Below, one piece after another: positions 24,368 through 34,310 of a stretch of 36,610 bases of DNA (positions are counted from its first letter, which is position 1; each line of letters begins with the position of its first letter). The position numbers and the translations under genes were made by a program. The DNA comes from Flavobacteriales bacterium. Its GTDB lineage: Bacteria > Bacteroidota > Bacteroidia > Flavobacteriales_D > Crocinitomicaceae. The stretch covers positions 1 to 36,610 of the forward strand of contig VEQH01000046.1 in assembly GCA_018883325.1 (NCBI GenBank), in the 5' to 3' direction. The notes beneath the pieces were generated by a model. That model did no database searches. It was not told where the DNA came from and was given only the letters and a program-made list of their open reading frames with translations.

Positions 24368-26887
24368 TTATTCAGTAAGCTTTTTAGGAGCTTTTGATTT
24401 TTTAATCGTCACTGTAAGTTCTTCTTTGCCATCTTCTAAATCAAGTAAAATAGTATCACCTTCTTTCAAACTTGAATTAATGATTTCTTCAGCTAGTGGA
24501 TCTTCAATGTATTTCTGAATCGCTCTTTTCAAAGGACGTGCACCAAATTTCTCATCGTAACCACGTTCCACAATAAAATCTTTTGCTTTTTCAGTAAGTT
24601 CAACTTGATAGCCAAGACCATTGATTCGTTGGTACAATTTTTCTAATTCGATGTCGATAATTTTCAAAATCTCAGGTTTACCAAGGGATTTGAACATTAT
24701 CATATCGTCAACACGGTTCAAGAATTCAGGAGAAAAAGCTTTTCTAAGTGCATTTTGAATCACAAGTTTAGAATTTTCTGTTTTTGCATCTTCTTGAGAT
24801 TTTGTACCAAAACCAACACCTGTTCCAAAATCAGCCAATTGACGAGCTCCAATATTGGAAGTCATGATCAAAATCGTGTTTTTGAAATCAATTTTTCTAC
24901 CTAATCCATCTGTCATGTGACCATCGTCAAGTACTTGTAATAACAAGTTGAACACATCAGGATGCGCTTTTTCGATTTCATCTAACAAAACAATTGAATA
25001 TGGTTTTCTACGCACTTTTTCAGTTAATTGACCACCTTCTTCATAACCAACGTATCCCGGAGGCGCTCCAACTAAACGAGAAATTGAGAATTTTTCCATG
25101 AACTCGGACATATCAATTCGAATCAATGAATCCTCTGAATCAAAAAGATTTTTCGCTAAAACTTTTGCTAATTGCGTTTTACCAACTCCTGTTGGGCCTA
25201 AGAAGAAAAACGAACCAATTGGTTTATTTGGATCTTTCAATCCAGCGCGGTTTCGTTGAATTGCTTTAACAACTTTTTCTACAGCCTCATCTTGACCAAT
25301 AACTTTTCCGCGAATAGATTCAGCCATTTTAACCAATTTACCCGTTTCAGATTGAGAAACTTTCGTAACTGGAATTCCACACATCATTGAAACAACTTCA
25401 GCTACATGTTCTTCTGTAACCACTACTTTGTTGTTTTTAGAATCCTCTTCCCAACGTTTTTTAGCTGCTTCTAATTGCTCTTGCAATCTACGTTCGTTAT
25501 CTCTCAATTCAGCTGCTTTCTCATACTGCTGTGAGCGAATCACTTCAGCTTTTTGATCTTTTAATGCTTCCACTTGCGCTTCAATGTCCAAAATTTCTTG
25601 CGGAACATTGATATTTGTCATGTGAACACGAGAACCAACTTCATCTAAAGCATCAATCGCTTTATCTGGTAAATGTCTGTCTGTAATGTAGCGTTCTGTT
25701 AGCTTCACACATGCTGCAATTGCATCATCAGTATAAGTAACAGAATGATGGTCTTCGTATCTTTCTTTGATATTATTCAAAATTTGAATCGTTTCATCAA
25801 TTGATGTTGGTTCGATTAATACTTTTTGAAAACGTCTTTCTAAAGCTCCATCTTTCTCAATGTATTGTCTGTATTCATCTAAAGTTGTTGCACCGATTAC
25901 TTGCATTTCTCCTCTTGCCAAAGCAGGTTTGAACATGTTAGAGGCATCCAATGAACCACTTGCGCCACCAGCACCGATGATCGTATGAATTTCATCAATA
26001 AAAAGAATAATGTCTGGATTCTTTTCAATTTCTTGCATCACAGCCTTCATTCGCTCTTCAAATTGTCCACGGTATTTTGTACCAGCAACTAAAGATGCTA
26101 AATCAAGGGAAATAATTCGTTTATTAAAAAGAACACGTGATACTTTACGTTGAACTATTCTTATTGCCAATCCTTCAGCAATAGCACTTTTTCCAACTCC
26201 AGGTTCACCAATTAAAATTGGGTTATTTTTCTTTCTGCGCGATAAAATTTGGCTAACGCGTTCAATTTCTTTTTCACGACCAACGATTGGATCTAATTTT
26301 CCAACCTCTGCCATTTTCGTTAAATCACGACCAAAATTATCTAGCACTGGCGTTTTAGATTTTGGGTCAGCTGGTTTTCGCTGTGCTGAGAAACTTTCAT
26401 CTTCTTCTCCACTCCCACTTCCAGGGAATTGAGCACGAGGATGCTGTCTTTCTTCCATCATCGACTCGTATTCGTCTTTTGCATTTTCGTACATAATTCC
26501 ATATTTGTTTAAAACTTGGCAAGCCACGCAATCAGGATACCTTAAAATGGTCAGGAGTAAATGCTCCGTTCCAATAATGGCAGATTTAAATTGTTTTGCT
26601 TCCAAAAAAGATTGTTTAATAATATTTTCCGTTTGTTTCGTCAAAGGAATATTGTGGTTCATCAACTCAGGAACCGCTGTTTTTCTTAAAATTCGTTCTA
26701 AGTCACTTTTTATTTGACTAAGCTCAATTTGAAATTCTTGCAACAATGAAATAGCAGTGCCCTCATTGAGTTTTAAAAGCCCCAGCAATAAATGTTCAGA
26801 TCCAACAAACTCATTAGATAATCGAACAGCTTCGTTTCTACTGAGCGAAATCATATCCTTAACTCGTGGAGAAAATTTTGCATCCAT
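24368..26887 (-). CDS. clpC: ATP-dependent Clp protease ATP-binding subunit ClpC
   Basis: 839 residues with the start used here. A HSP100 unfoldase that feeds proteins to ClpP. It has the double Clp_N repeat (about 1-145), AAA1 with Walker A GEPGVGKS at 227-234, a UVR segment near 425-460 marking ClpC rather than ClpB, AAA2 with GPTGVGKT near 563-570, and the C-terminal ARPLKRAI-Q sequence. The open frame runs on to a TTG at 26911, but the TATATTTG box at 26909-26916 overlaps that TTG, so it is not in the m[13 protein letters not shown] is the family start. clpP is not nearby. It diverges from gyrA. Confidence 0.95.
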   Translation of the reverse strand: MDAKFSPRVKDMISLSRNEAVRLSNEFVGSEHLLLGLLKLNEGTAISLLQEFQIELSQIKSDLERILRKTAVPELMNHNIPLTKQTENIIKQSFLEAKQFKSAIIGTEHLLLTILRYPDCVACQVLNKYGIMYENAKDEYESMMEERQHPRAQFPGSGSGEEDESFSAQRKPADPKSKTPVLDNFGRDLTKMAEVGKLDPIVGREKEIERVSQILSRRKKNNPILIGEPGVGKSAIAEGLAIRIVQRKVSRVLFNKRIISLDLASLVAGTKYRGQFEERMKAVMQEIEKNPDIILFIDEIHTIIGAGGASGSLDASNMFKPALARGEMQVIGATTLDEYRQYIEKDGALERRFQKVLIEPTSIDETIQILNNIKERYEDHHSVTYTDDAIAACVKLTERYITDRHLPDKAIDALDEVGSRVHMTNINVPQEILDIEAQVEALKDQKAEVIRSQQYEKAAELRDNERRLQEQLEAAKKRWEEDSKNNKVVVTEEHVAEVVSMMCGIPVTKVSQSETGKLVKMAESIRGKVIGQDEAVEKVVKAIQRNRAGLKDPNKPIGSFFFLGPTGVGKTQLAKVLAKNLFDSEDSLIRIDMSEFMEKFSISRLVGAPPGYVGYEEGGQLTEKVRRKPYSIVLLDEIEKAHPDVFNLLLQVLDDGHMTDGLGRKIDFKNTILIMTSNIGARQLADFGTGVGFGTKSQEDAKTENSKLVIQNALRKAFSPEFLNRVDDMIMFKSLGKPEILKIIDIELEKLYQRINGLGYQVELTEKAKDFIVERGYDEKFGARPLKRAIQKYIEDPLAEEIINSSLKEGDTILLDLEDGKEELTVTIKKSKAPKKLTE

Positions 26888-26908
26888 ATAAATAGTCTTT
26901 GCTATTGA

Positions 26909-26916
26909 CAAATATA
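26909..26916 (-). promoter_or_regulatory. -7 box TATATTTG of the clpC promoter
   Basis: Exact TAnnTTTG match 21 bases upstream of the ATG at 26887. It decides the start: the alternative TTG at 26911 is inside this box. Confidence 0.6.
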
Positions 26917-27016
26917 ACTTTTAATTTTTTCAACACCTTCCAAATTATTCACAATTTTTAATGCGAATTTGTTAGTAAATTAAGCTTTAGCGATTACTTC
27001 GGCATAGTTTATTAAG

Positions 27017-27024
27017 TAATTTTG
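27017..27024 (+). promoter_or_regulatory. -7 box TAATTTTG of the gyrA promoter
   Basis: Exact TAnnTTTG match with a 47-base gap to the ATG, the longest leader region among the -7 boxes found here. It holds a Shine-Dalgarno sequence. Confidence 0.5.
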
Positions 27025-27060
27025 GAGGCTTTGAAAAAAAATAAATCAGAATATAAAAAA

Positions 27061-27065
27061 AGGAG
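27061..27065 (+). promoter_or_regulatory. Shine-Dalgarno AGGAG of gyrA
   Basis: AGGAG is followed by CAAACT and the ATG at 27072, an ideal 6-base spacing. Most genes in this window, as in Bacteroidota generally, have only A-rich sequence here. Confidence 0.65.
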
Positions 27066-27071
27066 CAAACT

Positions 27072-29654
27072 ATGGCAGAAGGTGAGAAAATAATTCAGAT
27101 AAATATTGAAGATGAAATGAAATCAGCTTACATTGATTATTCGATGTCAGTTATTGTTTCAAGAGCACTTCCAGATGTTAGAGATGGCTTTAAACCTGTT
27201 CATCGTCGCGTATTATATGGTATGCAAGATTTAGGGGTTTACTCCAATCGCCCTTACAAAAAGTCTGCAAGAATTGTTGGGGAAGTTTTAGGAAAGTATC
27301 ACCCACACGGAGATAGTTCTGTTTACGATACAATGGTTCGTATGGCTCAACCTTGGTCTTTACGTTATCCTTTGGTTGACGGACAAGGTAACTTTGGATC
27401 TGTTGATGGTGATAGCCCTGCAGCAATGCGTTATACAGAAGCTCGATTAAAAAAGATTTCTGAAGAAATGTTGGATGACTTAGACAAAGAAACGGTTGAT
27501 TTTAGACCGAACTTTGACGATAGTTTAGAAGAGCCAAGTGTACTTCCTTCCAAAATACCTAACTTATTAGTGAACGGTGCCTCTGGAATCGCAGTAGGTA
27601 TGGCAACAAATATGGCTCCGCACAACCTTACGGAGGTTATTAACGGAATTTTAGCCTATGTTGACAACGAAGAAATTGAAATTGAAGATTTATTAGAATT
27701 TGTTAAAGCTCCTGATTTTCCAACAGGAGGTATTATATATGGTTACGAAGGAGTTCGTGAAGCATTTTTAACAGGGCGTGGAAGAATCGTAATGCGTGGA
27801 AAAGCAGAAATTGAGGAAGAAAATGGTCGCGAGCAAATCATCGTAACTGAAATTCCTTATCAAGTGAATAAAGCAGAGATGATTAAAAAAATCGCTGACT
27901 TGGTTAACGATAAAAAAATTGAAGGAATTTCTGACTTGCGTGATGAATCTGACCGTAATGGTATGCGTATTGTTTTTGAAATTAAACGCGATGCAATTGC
28001 AAACGTTGTATTAAATAAATTATACAAGTTCACGGCTTTACAAACTTCATTCTCAGTTAATAACATCTGTTTAGTTGATGGTCGTCCTAGATTATTGAAC
28101 TTAAGAGATATGATTGAGGAGTTTGTTAAATTCCGTCATGAAGTTGTTATTCGTAGAACGCGTTACGAACTTAGAAAAGCAGAAGAAAGAGCACACATTT
28201 TAGAAGGACTTATCATTGCTTCGGACAATATCGACGAGGTAATTGAAATCATTAAAAATGCTGCTAGTCCTGATGATGCGCGTGAAAAATTAGCAATTCG
28301 CTTCGGTTTGTCAGAAATTCAAACACGTGCAATTGTAGATATGCGTTTGCGCCAATTGACTGGACTTGAGCAAGACAAATTACGTGCAGAATATGCAGAT
28401 TTGATGTTGTTAATCGCTGATTTAAAAGAAATTCTTGAGAACATCGACAGAAGAAAACAAATCATCAGAGACGAGTTGCAAGACATGAAAAATAAATACG
28501 GTGACGAAAGACGATCTCGTATTGAATATGCTGCAAGTGAAATGCGAATGGAAGATTTAATCGCAGATGATGAAGTAGTTGTTACGATTTCACATGCTGG
28601 TTACATTAAACGTACAAACTTAGCAGAATACAAAGTTCAAAATAGAGGTGGAATGGGCTCAAAAGGTTCAACCACAAGAGATAAAGATTTCCTAGAGCAT
28701 TTATTTGTTGCAACGAATCACAATTACCTATTGATTTTCACAGAAAAAGGTCGTTGTTTCTGGATGCGCGTTTACGAAATTCCTGAAGGAAATAAATTGT
28801 CTAAAGGAAGAGCAATTCAAAACTTGATTAATATTCCTGGTGATGATAAAGTGAAAGCTTACGTTAAAGTTCAAGATTTAACCGATCAAGAATACATTAA
28901 CAACAATTACATCATCATGTGTACAAAACAAGGTGTGATTAAGAAAACTTCTTTAGAGGCCTACTCTCGCCCACGTACAAATGGAATCAACGCAATCGGA
29001 ATTCGTGAAAATGATGAATTACTAGAAGCAAGATTAACAAACGGAACAAACGAAATCGTTTTAGCAACAAGTTCAGGTAGAGCAATTCGCTTCAATGAAT
29101 CTTCAGTTAGACCAATGGGAAGAAACGCTTCTGGTGTTCGTGGTGTGAATCTAAACGATGAAAATAACGAAGTAGTTGGAATGATTTGCGTTGAAGATAT
29201 TTTCTCTACAATTCTTGTTGTTTCACAAAAAGGTTACGGTAAACGTACTTACTTAAACGATCCAGAAGATAAAGAACCAATTTACCGAATTACGAATCGT
29301 GGTGGTAAAGGGGTAAAAACTTTAAATATTACAGAAAAAACAGGAAAACTACTTTCTATTCAAAATGTAACTGACGAGGATGATTTAATGATTATTACAA
29401 AATCTGGAGTTACAATTAGAATGCATGTTGACACAATTCGTACAATGGGACGTGCTGCTCAAGGAGTTAGATTGATAAACTTGAAAGGAAATGCAGAAAT
29501 TGCAGCAATTGCAAGAGTACCAAGAACGGAGGACGAAGACGAAGAAATCGAAGTTGTTGAAGGTTTAAATGAAGCAGTTGAAGGACTTGAAGCACCTGAA
29601 GAAGATGCATCTGAAGACCTTGGCACAGAAATTGACAACGACGGAGAAGAATAA
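27072..29654 (+). CDS. gyrA: DNA gyrase subunit A
   Basis: 860 residues. With GyrB it introduces negative supercoils using ATP. The breakage-reunion domain has the catalytic Tyr121 in AAMRYTEAR; the quinolone-sensitive positions are S82 and D86 (E. coli S83, D87), both in the wild-type state. The C-terminal beta-pinwheel starts near residue 510. Its GyrA-box position reads QNRGGMG instead of the E. coli QRRGGKG. The protein ends with an acidic tail of more than 30 residues rich in Glu and Asp. It diverges from clpC and is followed by the TPR gene 29 bases later. Confidence 0.96.
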   Translation: MAEGEKIIQINIEDEMKSAYIDYSMSVIVSRALPDVRDGFKPVHRRVLYGMQDLGVYSNRPYKKSARIVGEVLGKYHPHGDSSVYDTMVRMAQPWSLRYPLVDGQGNFGSVDGDSPAAMRYTEARLKKISEEMLDDLDKETVDFRPNFDDSLEEPSVLPSKIPNLLVNGASGIAVGMATNMAPHNLTEVINGILAYVDNEEIEIEDLLEFVKAPDFPTGGIIYGYEGVREAFLTGRGRIVMRGKAEIEEENGREQIIVTEIPYQVNKAEMIKKIADLVNDKKIEGISDLRDESDRNGMRIVFEIKRDAIANVVLNKLYKFTALQTSFSVNNICLVDGRPRLLNLRDMIEEFVKFRHEVVIRRTRYELRKAEERAHILEGLIIASDNIDEVIEIIKNAASPDDAREKLAIRFGLSEIQTRAIVDMRLRQLTGLEQDKLRAEYADLMLLIADLKEILENIDRRKQIIRDELQDMKNKYGDERRSRIEYAASEMRMEDLIADDEVVVTISHAGYIKRTNLAEYKVQNRGGMGSKGSTTRDKDFLEHLFVATNHNYLLIFTEKGRCFWMRVYEIPEGNKLSKGRAIQNLINIPGDDKVKAYVKVQDLTDQEYINNNYIIMCTKQGVIKKTSLEAYSRPRTNGINAIGIRENDELLEARLTNGTNEIVLATSSGRAIRFNESSVRPMGRNASGVRGVNLNDENNEVVGMICVEDIFSTILVVSQKGYGKRTYLNDPEDKEPIYRITNRGGKGVKTLNITEKTGKLLSIQNVTDEDDLMIITKSGVTIRMHVDTIRTMGRAAQGVRLINLKGNAEIAAIARVPRTEDEDEEIEVVEGLNEAVEGLEAPEEDASEDLGTEIDNDGEE

Positions 29655-29658
29655 AAAT

Positions 29659-29666
29659 TATCTTTG
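29659..29666 (+). promoter_or_regulatory. -7 box TATCTTTG before the TPR protein gene
   Basis: Exact TAnnTTTG match just after the gyrA stop and 17 bases before the ATG at 29684. The TPR gene can therefore be transcribed separately from gyrA. Confidence 0.5.
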
Positions 29667-29683
29667 AACTATTAAACTAAATT

Positions 29684-30811
29684 ATGAAAGCAAATTTTTT
29701 AACAGCTGCTCTCGGTTTATTCCTTGTTTCAGCACCACTTGTTTCAACAGCTCAGAAAAAAAATGTAACTGATGCTGCCATGTTAATGAAAAAGTACAAT
29801 CCAATGGCAATAATGGATCCTAATACTAAAAAGAATGTGGAAGAAGCAAAAAAATTCATCGATTTAGCGGCTGTAAATCCAGAAACTGCTGAAGATATGA
29901 AAATGCACCTTTACAAAGGTCAGATTTATTACGCTTTAGTAGAGTTAACATCTGTTGATGTGATGAAAGGAATAGCTGTTGACAAAGATTTAATCAAACA
30001 AAATAGTGATATCGCTACAGCAAGCTTCAAAAAAGTTATTGAAGACCCAAAGAAAACCTATAAAAAAGATGCGGAAGATTTCATCAATTTCCGTTCTGAA
30101 ATGGCTTTTAACATGGGAATCAAAGCATACAATGCTAAAAACTACGAACAAGCTACTCAAATGTTCGCAGGTGCTTACCAAGTTCAAAAGTTTTTAAGTA
30201 ACGAATATAAAGAGGCTTACACAAACACAACTTTAAGTTTAAACAACTACGTAGATAGTTTATTGAAAGTTAAAAACTATGATAAAGCGAATGAAATGGC
30301 TGAATCAATTTTAGAGATGATGCCATCAAACATTGATGTTATTATCACTTTAATTAATATCAACTTACAAAAAGGTGATGCTGTTGCAGCAGAGAAATTC
30401 TTAAATAAAGGTTTGGAATTAGACCCTAAAAACAAACAATTATACTATGTTTTGGGAACTTCTTACATTGATTTAAAACAAAATGACAAAGCTGAACAAT
30501 CTTTAAATAAAGCTTTAGAAATTGACCCAAATTATACAGAAGCGCAATATCAATTAGGTGCTCATTTATTTAACTGGGCAAACGAACTAAAATATGAAGC
30601 TGGTCAATTAGATTATAAAGATCCAAAAGTTTCTCAACTAGAAGCACAATCAAAAGAAGTACTTGGAAGAGCATTAGTTGTTTTAGAAAAATTCATCGAA
30701 AAAAATCCAAATGAAAAACCAGTTTTAGACATTTTGTACAAAACACATTACAAACTAGGTAATTCAGAAAAAGCCGCCGAGTATAAAAAACGAATGGAGG
30801 CGATTAAATAA
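29684..30811 (+). CDS. Exported tetratricopeptide-repeat protein
   Basis: 375 residues. Sec signal peptide of about 23 residues ending in STAQ. The mature part is helical. Clear TPR units lie at about 135-335, for example AFNMGIKAYNAKNYEQATQMF, YDKANEMAESILEMMP and LYYVLGTSYIDLKQNDKAEQSLNKALEIDP. It is probably a periplasmic scaffold; no partner is evident. It follows gyrA but has its own -7 box, and it is closed by a terminator. Confidence 0.88.
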   Translation: MKANFLTAALGLFLVSAPLVSTAQKKNVTDAAMLMKKYNPMAIMDPNTKKNVEEAKKFIDLAAVNPETAEDMKMHLYKGQIYYALVELTSVDVMKGIAVDKDLIKQNSDIATASFKKVIEDPKKTYKKDAEDFINFRSEMAFNMGIKAYNAKNYEQATQMFAGAYQVQKFLSNEYKEAYTNTTLSLNNYVDSLLKVKNYDKANEMAESILEMMPSNIDVIITLININLQKGDAVAAEKFLNKGLELDPKNKQLYYVLGTSYIDLKQNDKAEQSLNKALEIDPNYTEAQYQLGAHLFNWANELKYEAGQLDYKDPKVSQLEAQSKEVLGRALVVLEKFIEKNPNEKPVLDILYKTHYKLGNSEKAAEYKKRMEAIK

Positions 30812-30817
30812 AACCTT

Positions 30818-30848
30818 AAAACTGCTAGAAAACTGGCAGTTTTTTTTT
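30818..30848 (+). terminator. Terminator after the TPR gene, touching the next gene
   Basis: AAAACTGCTA pairs with TGGCAGTTTT around GAAAAC (one G-T), and a T run of 8 follows. It ends 3 bases before the ATG of the FAD protein gene. Confidence 0.75.
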
Positions 30849-30851
30849 GTT

Positions 30852-32243
30852 ATGAAAAAATCAATTTCAATAATAGGAGGAGGATTTGCAGGAACACTTC
30901 TTGCGCGTCAGATCATTGAGCGAACAAATCAATGTACTATTAACTTGTTCAATCACATTTCTGAATTGGCAAAAGGTGTTGCTTACGATTGTAATCAAAA
31001 TTCGGCTTTATTGAACGTGATTGCCTCGAAAATGAGTGCCTTTCCTGATGATAACGAACATTTTTTAAATTGGTGTTTGATGCATCCTAATTACAAAAAT
31101 GAATCTAAATCAATCGTTGGAAATGCATTTCTACCTCGTAAAATTTATGGAGAATATCTCATTTCAATCTGGGAGGAAACCAAATTATTGGCGAAAGAAA
31201 AACAATGTGATTTAATCGTTTTTTCAGAAAAAGTTACTTCAATTAACGAGTATGAAAATCATTTTTTTGTTTCAACTAAAACGCAAAAAATAACAAGTGA
31301 TATTTGTGTTTTAGCAACAGGTAATGAAGAACCTGGAAAACCCAAAAACTGTTCTGATTCTTTTCTAGAAAGTGAAAACTATTTTTCAAATCCTTGGAAA
31401 ATTGACTTTTCAAAAATAAATTATTCATTGCCACTATTGATTATTGGTAATGGACTAACAATGGTTGATACTGTTTTAAGTTTACGCGAAAGTCATTTCA
31501 ACGAAAAAATTATTTCTATTTCACCGAATGGTTTTAACATTTTGCCTCACCGAAATTTCAATCTTGATTTTAAATCGCAATTGGCAACAATTCAAACTCC
31601 AATTTCACTGCTTGAATTAGTACATTATTTCAACCAAGAAGTGAAAACCTTGCGGAAATTTGGTGTTTCACCCGAACCAATTATTGATGCTTTTCGACCA
31701 AATGTTGCAAAAGTATGGCAACAATTTTCTGCGGAAGAAAAAGCTAAATTTATGGGAAGAGTTCGACACATTTGGGGAGTTGCTCGTCACCGTATTCCAT
31801 TTGTCTCTTACGACAAAATAATGAAAGAGCAAATCAATCAACAACTTGAAATCCTTGCGGGGAAATTAGTTGAATTAAATCAATCAAAATCAGGAAATAA
31901 TGTAATTCTTTGGGACAAACGACTGAAGAAAAACAAAGAATTTATTATCGGTTCTGTTATTAATTGTACAGGTCCAGAAACAAAAATTACGGCAACTAAA
32001 AACGATTTATTGAATCAACTTTATGCAATTGGAATAATTTCGCAAGATTCATTAAATTTAGGTTTACGTGCGAATACCAAAACATTTAGAACGATAAATG
32101 CTGATAATCAAGAAAATGAAAAACTATTTGCCATCGGTTCTTTGTTGAAAGGAGAACTTTGGGAAAGTACAGCTGTTAATGAGCTTAAAAATCAAGCAAA
32201 AGAATTAGCAGTTCTACTTACAAATGAACTTCAGAAAACTTAA
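30852..32243 (+). CDS. FAD/NAD(P)-binding protein (NAD_binding_9-type)
   Basis: 463 residues, cytoplasmic. The first strand leads into GGGFAG (9-14), an FAD-binding Rossmann loop. A second dinucleotide motif GNGLTM lies near residue 200. The KGVAYD-(x)-N-x-x-LLNV-x-xxKMSAF segment around 40-65 and the VRHIWGVARHRIP segment around 312-325 are typical of the Bacteroidota/Proteobacteria family of FAD/NAD(P)-binding proteins annotated without known substrate. The final INCTGPE strand and the C-terminal GS-L-KGELWESTAV block fit the same group. No -7 box was found and a terminator sits directly upstream. Confidence 0.85.
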   Translation: MKKSISIIGGGFAGTLLARQIIERTNQCTINLFNHISELAKGVAYDCNQNSALLNVIASKMSAFPDDNEHFLNWCLMHPNYKNESKSIVGNAFLPRKIYGEYLISIWEETKLLAKEKQCDLIVFSEKVTSINEYENHFFVSTKTQKITSDICVLATGNEEPGKPKNCSDSFLESENYFSNPWKIDFSKINYSLPLLIIGNGLTMVDTVLSLRESHFNEKIISISPNGFNILPHRNFNLDFKSQLATIQTPISLLELVHYFNQEVKTLRKFGVSPEPIIDAFRPNVAKVWQQFSAEEKAKFMGRVRHIWGVARHRIPFVSYDKIMKEQINQQLEILAGKLVELNQSKSGNNVILWDKRLKKNKEFIIGSVINCTGPETKITATKNDLLNQLYAIGIISQDSLNLGLRANTKTFRTINADNQENEKLFAIGSLLKGELWESTAVNELKNQAKELAVLLTNELQKT

Positions 32244-32249
32244 ATTTCG

Positions 32250-32257
32250 TATTTTTG
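32250..32257 (+). promoter_or_regulatory. -7 box TATTTTTG before the BatA-domain gene
   Basis: Exact TAnnTTTG match, with GACT between it and the ATG at 32262; a fourth candidate leaderless start. Confidence 0.5.
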
Positions 32258-32261
32258 GACT

Positions 32262-34304
32262 ATGGAATTTCTTTATCCGAACGCACTCTGGTTTTTGTTT
32301 TTATTAGCGATTCCTATCATTATTCATTTATTCCATTTTAGACGACACAAAACGCTTTATTTTTCTTCGCTAAAATTCATTCAATTCGTTGAACAAGAAA
32401 ATAAATCAGCTAAAAAACTTCGTAATTTATTAGTGTTAATCGCACGAATATTGGCATTAACATTTTTGATTTTAGCTTTTGCTCAACCAACATTCACAGA
32501 TTCAAAAGCAAAAAATACTGTTGGAAAAAATGTTGTTGCAATTTACATCGACAATTCATTTTCAATGAGCGCCAAAGGAACCGAAGGAGAATTACTTTCC
32601 GAAGCGCGCGAAATGGCTCGAAGAATAATCAATAATGCACCTTTAGAAACAGGCATTTTGCTTAATACCAATAAGTTAGATGGAATTGAACAGCGAATTG
32701 TAAGTAAAATGGAGGCAATTGAATACCTCGATAAAATTTCATACACGCCATTAGTACGAAAAACTGATGAAGTAATCAATTGGCAAAAAAACTTCTTAGA
32801 AAAAGAAAACAATGAACAACAACGCATTGGTAAACAGCAATTTGTAGTATTATCTGATTTTCAAAAAAATACTTTTTCTTCAAAGCAATTAAAAGCTGAT
32901 GAGAAAAATAGTTACTTCCCAATTCAACTTGTTCCGCAAAAAATCGAAAACGTTACAATCGATTCTGTTTGGTTTTCAAATCCATTTCATAAGAAAGGAG
33001 ATCCAAATGAATTGTTTGTTCAATTGAGAAATTTCTCAGATAAAGATGCGGCTAATTTAGAATTGCACCTAGAAATTGGGAAGTCAAAACGCGATATGTT
33101 TATTGATGTTCCTGCGAATAAAAAAGTTCAAACAAGCTTTCAATTTACTGAAAATGAATTTGGTATTAAAACAGGGAAACTGACAATCAACGACAAACAA
33201 TTGTTTTGGGACGATGATTTTTACTTTTCTTACAATGTAGCTAAAAAGTCAAACGTTTTGATTATCAATGGAAAAGATGCTTCCGCTGATGTTCAAAAAG
33301 TCTTTAATGTTGAACCTTTTTACGAAACAAGCTCGATTTCTGAATTTGAATTCTCAAAAGATAATTTAAACACAGCTAATCTACTCGTATTAAATGGCTT
33401 GAATGAGATTCCTTCTGGTTTAATTAGTGAAATCGTTGAATTTTCAAATGATGGCGGAAGTGTGTTTGTTTTACCTGGCACAAACATTCAGAAAAGTGAT
33501 TATTCAAATTTATTAGGAGAATTGAACCTTCCGAGTATAAATTCGATTGCAAATTCAGGACTTAAAATCAATAAAATTCAATACAAAGATCCATTTTTCA
33601 AAGGTGTTTTTGAAAAAGAAAATGAAAATTTAAATGTCCCGAGTATTGTTAAAGCCTACAATGTCAGTCAAATGCGACAGTCAACGGCTTTTACTCTAAT
33701 TGAATTAAAAAATGGTGAACCTCTTTTGTTGCGCTCTAATCAAAATGCGTATTTGTTTTTAAGTTCACTGCAAGCTGACTTCAGTAATTTTAGTTCAAAT
33801 GCTTTATTTCCAACTATTTTACTTCGAGCAGGAGAACTCTCGATTCGCGCTTATCCCTTATTTTCAATCATTGGAAAAGAAAGCAAAATTCCAGTATTTG
33901 AAGAAATTCAAAATGATAATCCGTTGAAATTGGAAAGCAATACAATTGAATTTATTCCTTTGATTCAAAAAATCGGCAATCGCTCCTATCTTTCGATTTC
34001 AGGAATGGAAGCTGTAGAGAAACTAAAACCGGGAAACTATTCCATTGTAAATGATGGAATTATTGGAAATTTAGCCTTGAATTTTGACAGAAGTGAATCG
34101 AATAATTCATTAATGGAAAAAACAGAAATCATTGAAGCATTTACTTCTCAAGGGATAAAAAATTGTAATTTTAGCACTATTCAAGACGGACAAAGTTTAA
34201 GTCCAATTGCGATTGATGAACCAGCGAAATACTGGAGAATTCTTTTGCTTTTGAGCTTACTTTTTATCCTTTTTGAAATAGCATTATTAAAGTTCTGGAA
34301 ATAG
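32262..34304 (+). CDS. BatA-domain membrane protein with a degenerate von Willebrand A region
   Basis: 680 residues. The N-terminal BatA segment has a membrane helix at about 8-25, the HLFHFRRHKTLYFSSLKF block, and a second helix at about 55-75. A vWA-like domain follows with the metal site D97-N-S99-F-S101, and a glutamine amidotransferase-like region from about 335 to 470 (IINGKDAS and LLVLNGL strands). The C-terminal helix is at about 660-677. Such proteins belong to the aerotolerance-operon-related envelope proteins, function unknown. It lies 18 bases after the FAD protein gene and 6 bases before the dihydroorotase homologue. Confidence 0.87.
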   Translation: MEFLYPNALWFLFLLAIPIIIHLFHFRRHKTLYFSSLKFIQFVEQENKSAKKLRNLLVLIARILALTFLILAFAQPTFTDSKAKNTVGKNVVAIYIDNSFSMSAKGTEGELLSEAREMARRIINNAPLETGILLNTNKLDGIEQRIVSKMEAIEYLDKISYTPLVRKTDEVINWQKNFLEKENNEQQRIGKQQFVVLSDFQKNTFSSKQLKADEKNSYFPIQLVPQKIENVTIDSVWFSNPFHKKGDPNELFVQLRNFSDKDAANLELHLEIGKSKRDMFIDVPANKKVQTSFQFTENEFGIKTGKLTINDKQLFWDDDFYFSYNVAKKSNVLIINGKDASADVQKVFNVEPFYETSSISEFEFSKDNLNTANLLVLNGLNEIPSGLISEIVEFSNDGGSVFVLPGTNIQKSDYSNLLGELNLPSINSIANSGLKINKIQYKDPFFKGVFEKENENLNVPSIVKAYNVSQMRQSTAFTLIELKNGEPLLLRSNQNAYLFLSSLQADFSNFSSNALFPTILLRAGELSIRAYPLFSIIGKESKIPVFEEIQNDNPLKLESNTIEFIPLIQKIGNRSYLSISGMEAVEKLKPGNYSIVNDGIIGNLALNFDRSESNNSLMEKTEIIEAFTSQGIKNCNFSTIQDGQSLSPIAIDEPAKYWRILLLLSLLFILFEIALLKFWK

Positions 34305-34310
34305 AAAAAA

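Noticed and set aside
26888-26911. clpC start at TTG 26911 (8 extra codons)
   Set aside because: The TTG is inside the TATATTTG promoter box, and the family starts at MDAKFSP.
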